In this document: positions 12,601 through 17,301 of the stretch, piece after piece | Numbering within the stretch: position 1 is the first letter of the stretch | Layout of the letters: every line of letters starts with the position of its first letter | Origin: OMOG01 sp041485845 | Lineage (GTDB): Bacteria > Acidobacteriota > Terriglobia > Bryobacterales > Bryobacteraceae | Length of the DNA: 17,301 nt | Assembly: GCA_041485845.1 (NCBI GenBank) | Contig: JBGPKH010000121.1 | Location: forward strand, 1-17,301 | Reading direction: 5' to 3' | Notes under the pieces: generated by a model | Databases searched by the model: none | Told to the model about the DNA's origin: nothing | The model's input: only the letters and a program-made list of their open reading frames with translations | Made by a program: the position numbers and the translations under genes

Positions 12601-15258
12601 ATGATCGGCAAAGTGATCGCTCATTTCGAGATCACTGGCGAGCTCGGCCAGGGAGGCATGGGTTCCGTATACAAAGCGCGGGACCAGCACCTGGACCGCC
12701 CGGTAGCGTTGAAGGTGCTGCTGCCGGAAATGGTAAATAATCCCGATCGCCGGCGCCGGTTCGTGCAGGAGGCCAAGGCGGCGTCCGCGCTCAATCACCC
12801 CAACATCGTCCACATATACGACATCAACGAGGCCGATGGCGTTCTGTACATCGCCATGGAGTACGTGGCCGGCAAAACGCTGGGGCAGATGATCCCGCGA
12901 AAGGGTCTGCCATTGAGTGAGGTGTTGCGGTACGCCGCGCAGATCGCCGGCGCACTCGCCACGGCACATGCGGCGGGCATCGTTCACCGCGATCTCAAGC
13001 CCCCCAACATCATGGTCACGGAACAGGGCACTATCAAGTTGCTGGATTTCGGCCTGGCGAAACTGTTGGAACGCGGAGGAAGCGAGTCCGACGCCACCGA
13101 GACTGTCGCCGAAGCCGAGCGGACTGCCGAAGGAACCATTGTCGGCACCGCCTCCTTCATGTCTCCCGAGCAGGCTGAAGGAAAGACCCTGGACGAGCGT
13201 TCCGACATCTTCTCCTTCGGAGCCGTGCTGTACGAAATGGTCACCGGTCAGCGCGCGTTTCAAGGCACAACCCGGCTTTCGACACTTTCCTCGGTTTTGC
13301 GCGACGAACCTAAAGCGCCGCGCGAAATCCGGGAAGACACGCCGGACGAGTTGGCGCGCATCATCGCGCGCTGCCTTCGAAAGGAGCCCGGCCGCCGTTT
13401 TCAGCACATGTCCGATCTGGGTGTGGCGCTGGAAGAGGTGAAGGAGGAATCCGAGTCCGGCAAGCGGGCTGCGGCAGAACCGATGCGGCCGCCGGGACGC
13501 CGCTGGGCCTTGATTGCCGCGGCAGCGATCGTACTCGCGGCAGGAGGAGCGGCGGCGTGGCGGTTTGGCTGGCTGGCCTCCGATCGCGCGGTTTCGGGAT
13601 CCGTGCAGGCCTCCCAGTTGACTACTTCGCCGGGTCTCGCCATGGGAGCGGCCCTCAGCCCCGACGGCGCTACAATTGCTTTCAGCTCGAACCGTTCCGG
13701 ACGCTTCGAAGTCTACGTGCGCTCCGCCGGACCACGCGGCAGCGAGCGGCAGATCACCTCCGACGGCCAACAAAACATCGAACCAAGCTGGTCTCCCGAC
13801 GGCAAGACCATCGCCTACCACTCGGTTGCCCGTCAGGGCCTCTGGGTGGTTCCGGTCTCTGGATCCGGTTCGCCGCACCAACTCGCGCCTTTTGGATCCA
13901 GACCGGTCTGGTCACCCGACGGCCGCCAGGTGGCCTTCCGGTCCGCGTCCCCGAGCGACCTGGCATGGTTCGATTGGGGGACCGGAGGAGAATCGGCCAT
14001 CTTCACCGTGGACGCCGACGGGTCGCACCTGCGCCAGGTAACCACCGCGCGGAATCCCGCCGGACAACACGCCGACCCAAGCTGGAGTCCCGATGGAAAG
14101 CATCTCGTCTTTGCCTCGCTCGGTCCGATGGGGGCTCGATCCAGCACGAATACGATTTGGACCGTCGACCCGGCATCCGGCGAGCTGAAGCGGATCGCGA
14201 CCGGCAATTTGGTGAATCAGGTGAGTCCGGTGATGAGCCCCGACGGCCGGACGGTATATGTGAGTGCCATGGCCGCGGACGGATTCGCCATCTATGCGGC
14301 GCCGCTTTCCGGCAATACGCCCGCCGCGGCCCTTTATCGAACGGGGAAGGACGTGCCCACGGGAATCGCCATGTCACGCGATGGCCGGCGGCTGTTTTTC
14401 ACGCGCATGAGGACCGTCAGTCAAATCTGGCAAACGGGAACGGAGGCGAGCCCGGCCAAAGCGCTGTATCAGGACGACGTGGTGCGCGCGAAACTCCCGG
14501 CCTACTCGCCGGACGGCAATCGCCTCGCCTACGTAGTGCAGCCGCAAAACGCCACCCAGGACTTGTGGACGATGAATGCCGACGGTTCGAATGCCACGCC
14601 CGTGGTGTCCGATCAGGGCTTGGCCAACGGGCCGGGCTGGACCGCGGACGGCACTGCCATCTGGTATTCCTTCATACACACCGCTGGATTCCAGATCCGC
14701 AAGTTCCAGCCGGCCGATGGATCGCAACAGGTCTTGCTGGACTCAAAGGAGTATCACACCCGTGCCCACCTCACGCCGGACTTGCGGGACGTGGTCTACG
14801 ACACCGGAAGGCCCTTGAATATCTGGATTCGTCCCTTGCAAGGCGGATCGCCCCGTCAACTCACGTTCGACCGGGAGGGCGCCGGATTCCCGGTCACATC
14901 CCCGGACGGACAATGGATCGCTTATGAACTATTCCGCGGTGAGGGGACCACCATCTCGGTAATGGATCGAAACGGCGAACACCAGCAGACGATCCTGGCC
15001 AGCCCGGGCGTACACTATCCGTTTTCATTCGCTTCAGACAGTCGCCGGATCGCGTACACCGCCTGTCCGGAAGGTGTGTGGAACGTCTACTGGATCGACC
15101 GGATCACCGCAGAGACCAAACAGGTGACCAACTACATAGCCTACGGCTCCGTGGTGCGCAGTCCCGCCTGGCGCCCCGGTACCGAGCAGATGGCCTTCGA
15201 GTACACGGAGGTCAAGGGCAACGTGTACGCGATTGATCTGCCGGGAATCAACCGGTAG
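12601..15258 (+). CDS. Membrane Ser/Thr protein kinase (PknB-like) with C-terminal PD40/TolB-type propeller
   Basis: I take ATG 12601 as the start (885 residues), because MIGKVIAHFEITGELGQGGMG is the usual beginning of this family. The Hanks-type kinase domain (about 10-270) is complete: Gly loop GQGGMG, Lys38 in VALKVL, Glu57, the catalytic HRDLKPPN with Asp131, DFG at 149-151, and the GTASFMSPEQ activation segment end. A Pro/Arg-rich linker leads to one membrane helix (about 300-322, ALIAAAAIVLAAGGAAAW). The rest, about 345-885, holds roughly twelve PD40 repeats (SPDGATIAFSS, SPDGKTIAYHS, SPDGRQVAFRS, SPDGNRLAYVV, SPDGQWIAYEL), enough for two six-bladed propellers outside the cell. The architecture suggests a receptor kinase whose exported propeller senses a ligand or partner. 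It is expanded in Acidobacteriota. Targets unknown. Confidence 0.93.
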   Translation: MIGKVIAHFEITGELGQGGMGSVYKARDQHLDRPVALKVLLPEMVNNPDRRRRFVQEAKAASALNHPNIVHIYDINEADGVLYIAMEYVAGKTLGQMIPRKGLPLSEVLRYAAQIAGALATAHAAGIVHRDLKPPNIMVTEQGTIKLLDFGLAKLLERGGSESDATETVAEAERTAEGTIVGTASFMSPEQAEGKTLDERSDIFSFGAVLYEMVTGQRAFQGTTRLSTLSSVLRDEPKAPREIREDTPDELARIIARCLRKEPGRRFQHMSDLGVALEEVKEESESGKRAAAEPMRPPGRRWALIAAAAIVLAAGGAAAWRFGWLASDRAVSGSVQASQLTTSPGLAMGAALSPDGATIAFSSNRSGRFEVYVRSAGPRGSERQITSDGQQNIEPSWSPDGKTIAYHSVARQGLWVVPVSGSGSPHQLAPFGSRPVWSPDGRQVAFRSASPSDLAWFDWGTGGESAIFTVDADGSHLRQVTTARNPAGQHADPSWSPDGKHLVFASLGPMGARSSTNTIWTVDPASGELKRIATGNLVNQVSPVMSPDGRTVYVSAMAADGFAIYAAPLSGNTPAAALYRTGKDVPTGIAMSRDGRRLFFTRMRTVSQIWQTGTEASPAKALYQDDVVRAKLPAYSPDGNRLAYVVQPQNATQDLWTMNADGSNATPVVSDQGLANGPGWTADGTAIWYSFIHTAGFQIRKFQPADGSQQVLLDSKEYHTRAHLTPDLRDVVYDTGRPLNIWIRPLQGGSPRQLTFDREGAGFPVTSPDGQWIAYELFRGEGTTISVMDRNGEHQQTILASPGVHYPFSFASDSRRIAYTACPEGVWNVYWIDRITAETKQVTNYIAYGSVVRSPAWRPGTEQMAFEYTEVKGNVYAIDLPGINR

Positions 15259-15272
15259 TCCGCCCGAAGCTT

Positions 15273-15303
15273 GCACCGGCCGGCACGCACGCCGGCCAGG
15301 TGC
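15273..15303 (+). terminator. Strong hairpin after the kinase gene
   Basis: GCACCGGCCGGC pairs with GCCGGCC-A-GGTGC: a 12-bp stem with one bulged A and a 6-base loop, 15 bases after the kinase stop. It is followed by a C-rich tandem (TGCCCCCGGG, TGCCCCCGAG), not a T run, so it may act as an RNA end-stabiliser or factor-assisted terminator. Confidence 0.45.
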
Positions 15304-15326
15304 CCCCGGGTGCCCCCGAGTCCGCC

Positions 15327-15356
15327 TTGGAAAACCCGCCCTCGCCGGGGTATGAT
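15327..15356 (+). promoter_or_regulatory. Predicted promoter of the S41 peptidase unit
   Basis: TTGGAA (15327-15332) and TATGAT (15351-15356) are 18 bases apart. Initiation near 15363 would place the small ORF at 15394 about 30 bases downstream and the peptidase gene about 135 bases downstream. Confidence 0.4.
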
Positions 15357-15393
15357 AGTTAGCAAGGAAGGGGGTTAACGGTCCGGAGCTTCA

Positions 15394-15501
15394 ATGCCGC
15401 CATCCCGCGCCAGCATGCCCTCAACGCCATCCCTTACGATTTCCGCCGGCAGCCGTCTTCATGATGTGCTGACAGCAGCCACCGCCCGGGAAAGCCAATG
15501 A
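15394..15501 (+). CDS. Possible 35-residue upstream ORF coupled to the S41 peptidase gene
   Basis: ATG 15394 follows GGAG with a 5-base spacing, better than the ribosome site of the peptidase gene itself. The frame stays open for 35 codons and stops at TGA 15499-15501, which overlaps the peptidase ATG (15498-15500) as ATGA. The peptide is rich in Ser, Pro, Thr and Ala and resembles no family I know. It may serve as a leader ORF that delivers ribosomes to the peptidase start. It could also be chance; no homology supports it. Confidence 0.35.
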   Translation: MPPSRASMPSTPSLTISAGSRLHDVLTAATARESQ

Positions 15502-17093
15502 AAATCCGAAATACCGCACTTGCCGCCCTCTTCGCCGCCGCAGCCGTGCTGCTGGCGCCGGTCTACGGTCCCGAGATTCGCGCGCGCGCGGCCTCCACCA
15601 CCACCGCCGACGACCTCGACAAGGACATGAAGTCCGTCACCGCTGCCTTCGCGCTGGTGGAAAAGAACTTCGCCGACCCGGTCTTGTCGGAGAAGGCCTT
15701 CTACCAGGGCGCCATACCGGGCATGCTGCACACTCTCGACCCGCACTCCAATTTCGTCGACCCCGCGGAGTATCGCGAGATGCAGCGGCGGCAGCACGCG
15801 CAGTACTACGGCGTCGGCATGCAGATCACCATGGACACCCCGTACAAGGTTGTCGTCATGGAGCCGTTCCCGAAATCGCCCGCCTGGAACGCCGACCTGC
15901 GACGCGGCGATGTGATTTCCGCGGTCGATGGCAAAGAAACCACCGGCATGGATTCGGCCGCGGTGGCCGACATGCTCCGCGGGCCCAAGGGCACGCAAGT
16001 CCGCATCAGCGTGAAGCGCGACGGCGCCACCGAACCCTTCACCGCCACCGTCACCCGCGGCGAAATCGAAACCAGCGTGGTCGACGCCTTCTGGGTGAAA
16101 CCAGGCATCGCCTACCTGGGAGTCACCACCTTCGAGGCCCAGAACGTCAGCCGCGACGTCGAATCCCTGCTGCGCAAGATGGACGAAAAGAACGTCAACG
16201 GGCTGATTCTCGATCTCCGCGGCAATCTCGGCGGCCTGGTCAACGAAGCCGTCGCGCTTGCTGGACGATTCCTGCGCAACGGGCAGACGGTGGTTTCCCA
16301 CCACGGCCGTGCCGAGCAGGAGCAGGTGTTTCGCGCCAAGGCCCAGCCGCTGGCGCAGAAGTATCCCATCGTATGTCTCGTGAACGGGTCGTCCGCGTCG
16401 GCGTCGGAAATCGTTTCCGGGGCGCTCCAGGATCACGACCGCGCGTGGATCATGGGCGAAACCACCTTCGGCAAGGGTCTCGTGCAGGCGCAGTTTCCCC
16501 TGGCCGAGGGCGCCGCGCTGCTGCTCACCATCGCCCACTACTACACCCCCAGCGGCCGCCTGATCCAGCGCGATTACGCCAACAAATCGTTCTACGAGTA
16601 TTACTACTCCCGCAAGACCGCGGATGTGCCCAACACTCAGGATGTGAAGGCCACCGATAGCGGGCGCAAGGTGTACGGCGGCGGCGGAATCAGCCCCGAC
16701 GAGAAGTACGCGACGGTCCGCCCCTCCATCTTCCAGCGCCGCCTCTCGCCTTACCAGGGCTCGCCCGACATGTTCTATCGCTTCGCCTCGAATTATTTCG
16801 GCGCCAAGAAGGCGGAAATCCCCGAAGGGTGGCAGCCCGATGACGCCGTCGTCGAGCGTTTCCGCGCTTTCCTCAAAACCCAGATGCCCGTTGGGGATGC
16901 CGATTTCCACGCCAACCGCGACTGGATCAAGGACAAAATTCGCTGGGAGTTCTACTACCGCGCCTTCGGCAAGAACGCCGCCGAGCGTGCCCGCTGGGCC
17001 GGCGACCCCGAAGTGCTGAAGGCCATCGAGAGCCTGCCCAAAGCGCAGAGTCTGCTGAGCGCGTCCCAAAAAGTCTTCGCCATGCGCCAGTAA
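15498..17093 (+). CDS. S41 family C-terminal processing peptidase with PDZ domain
   Basis: The 531-residue exported protease starts at ATG 15498 with signal peptide MKIRNTALAALFAAAAVLLA. Residues 60-95 resemble the CtpA N-terminal helical region (GMLHTLDPHSNFVDPAEY). A PDZ domain follows (about 105-185), with VVMEPFPKSPAWNADLRRGD and the 'GDVISAVDG' turn. The S41 core contains LILDLRGNLGGLVNEAV, then SSASASEIVSGALQD and GETTFGKGLVQ. Ser301 and Lys326 form the catalytic dyad, with the 25-residue spacing seen in known CtpA/Prc enzymes. About 170 residues follow the core (FYRFASNYFGAKK, WEFYYRAFGKNAAERARW), longer than minimal CtpA. It probably trims or degrades periplasmic proteins. The gene overlaps a small upstream ORF and is followed by a hairpin. 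Confidence 0.93.
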   Translation: MKIRNTALAALFAAAAVLLAPVYGPEIRARAASTTTADDLDKDMKSVTAAFALVEKNFADPVLSEKAFYQGAIPGMLHTLDPHSNFVDPAEYREMQRRQHAQYYGVGMQITMDTPYKVVVMEPFPKSPAWNADLRRGDVISAVDGKETTGMDSAAVADMLRGPKGTQVRISVKRDGATEPFTATVTRGEIETSVVDAFWVKPGIAYLGVTTFEAQNVSRDVESLLRKMDEKNVNGLILDLRGNLGGLVNEAVALAGRFLRNGQTVVSHHGRAEQEQVFRAKAQPLAQKYPIVCLVNGSSASASEIVSGALQDHDRAWIMGETTFGKGLVQAQFPLAEGAALLLTIAHYYTPSGRLIQRDYANKSFYEYYYSRKTADVPNTQDVKATDSGRKVYGGGGISPDEKYATVRPSIFQRRLSPYQGSPDMFYRFASNYFGAKKAEIPEGWQPDDAVVERFRAFLKTQMPVGDADFHANRDWIKDKIRWEFYYRAFGKNAAERARWAGDPEVLKAIESLPKAQSLLSASQKVFAMRQ

Positions 17094-17094
17094 C

Positions 17095-17116
17095 ACCGGC
17101 GGTCTTTGCCGCCGGT
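17095..17116 (+). terminator. Hairpin after the S41 peptidase gene
   Basis: ACCGGCGG and CCGCCGGT form a perfect 8-bp stem around TCTTTG, starting one base after the stop codon. No T tract follows. The position fits a transcript end. Confidence 0.45.
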
Positions 17117-17301
17117 TATCGGAACCCAAACGCGTCAGATACCTGGCAAGCCCCGGCATGTCCCAATTGCCCAGATGGTTGACCTTCTCGGGTTCCGTAC
17201 GCGGTTTGGTTTTCTGTAACTCTGTACCATTTTACGATTCTTGGCCACCACCAAAGCATAAGCTCGGCACACCTGGTAGTTGGAATACTGATACCGGAAC
17301 C
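17117..17301. other. Unassigned lower-GC tail at the window edge
   Basis: This 185-base end has visibly lower GC than the rest. Several frames are open on both strands: on the plus strand from ATG 17159 to the edge, on the minus strand down to TGA 17135-17137. The minus-strand peptide is Lys/Arg-rich. None matches a family I recognise, so I do not call a gene. Confidence 0.3.

Noticed and set aside
15459..17159. 566-codon open frame on the minus strand
   Set aside because: Antisense to the S41 peptidase with intact catalytic motifs; Gly/Val/Asp/His-rich shadow composition.

Overview
The window is GC-rich and densely coded. Its gene content points to a soil Acidobacteriota of the Solibacter/Bryobacter type: Tat-exported TIM-barrel sugar isomerase-like proteins, a DUF1080 protein, a Ser/Thr kinase fused to PD40 propeller repeats, and an exported ankyrin/CxxCH/alpha-toroid protein. 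This placement is inferred from gene families; no rRNA or other phylogenetic marker is present.

Layout. (1) 1-457: the 3' end of a metallo-beta-lactamase-fold gene, then a short reading frame that matches only the C-terminal domain of adenylosuccinate lyase. (2) 476-4330: two related exported sugar isomerase-like genes pointing away from each other. Between them lie a small low-GC ORF framed by an imperfect 24-bp direct repeat and an exported single-haem c-type cytochrome. (3) 4353-4962: a decayed MntA/HepT toxin-antitoxin pair, both genes out of frame. (4) 5144-7852: a DUF1080 gene with one missing base, and a serine beta-lactamase-like hydrolase. (5) 8029-9927: the ankyrin/CxxCH/toroid fusion. 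(6) 9940-10631: an intact VapBC pair. (7) 10682-12295: an acyl-CoA synthetase. (8) 12601-15258: a membrane Ser/Thr kinase with about 12 PD40 repeats. (9) 15498-17093: an S41 C-terminal processing peptidase, preceded by a small ORF whose stop overlaps its start. The last 185 bases hold nothing I can assign.

How the parts may work together. The two isomerase-like proteins, the DUF1080 protein and the haem protein are all predicted to be exported. DUF1080 and TIM-barrel isomerase-like proteins have been linked to 3-keto-glycoside breakdown, so this end of the window may be an extracytoplasmic sugar-processing neighbourhood. No glycoside 3-dehydrogenase is visible to complete the pathway. The remaining genes look like independent transcription units.

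The most notable structural observations are: a recurring -10-like hexamer 6-10 bases before start codons that lack a Shine-Dalgarno (possible leaderless genes); a 12-bp palindrome carrying TATAAT on both strands between divergent genes; a REP-like hairpin element present in two divergent promoter regions; and three broken genes whose lesions can be placed closely.
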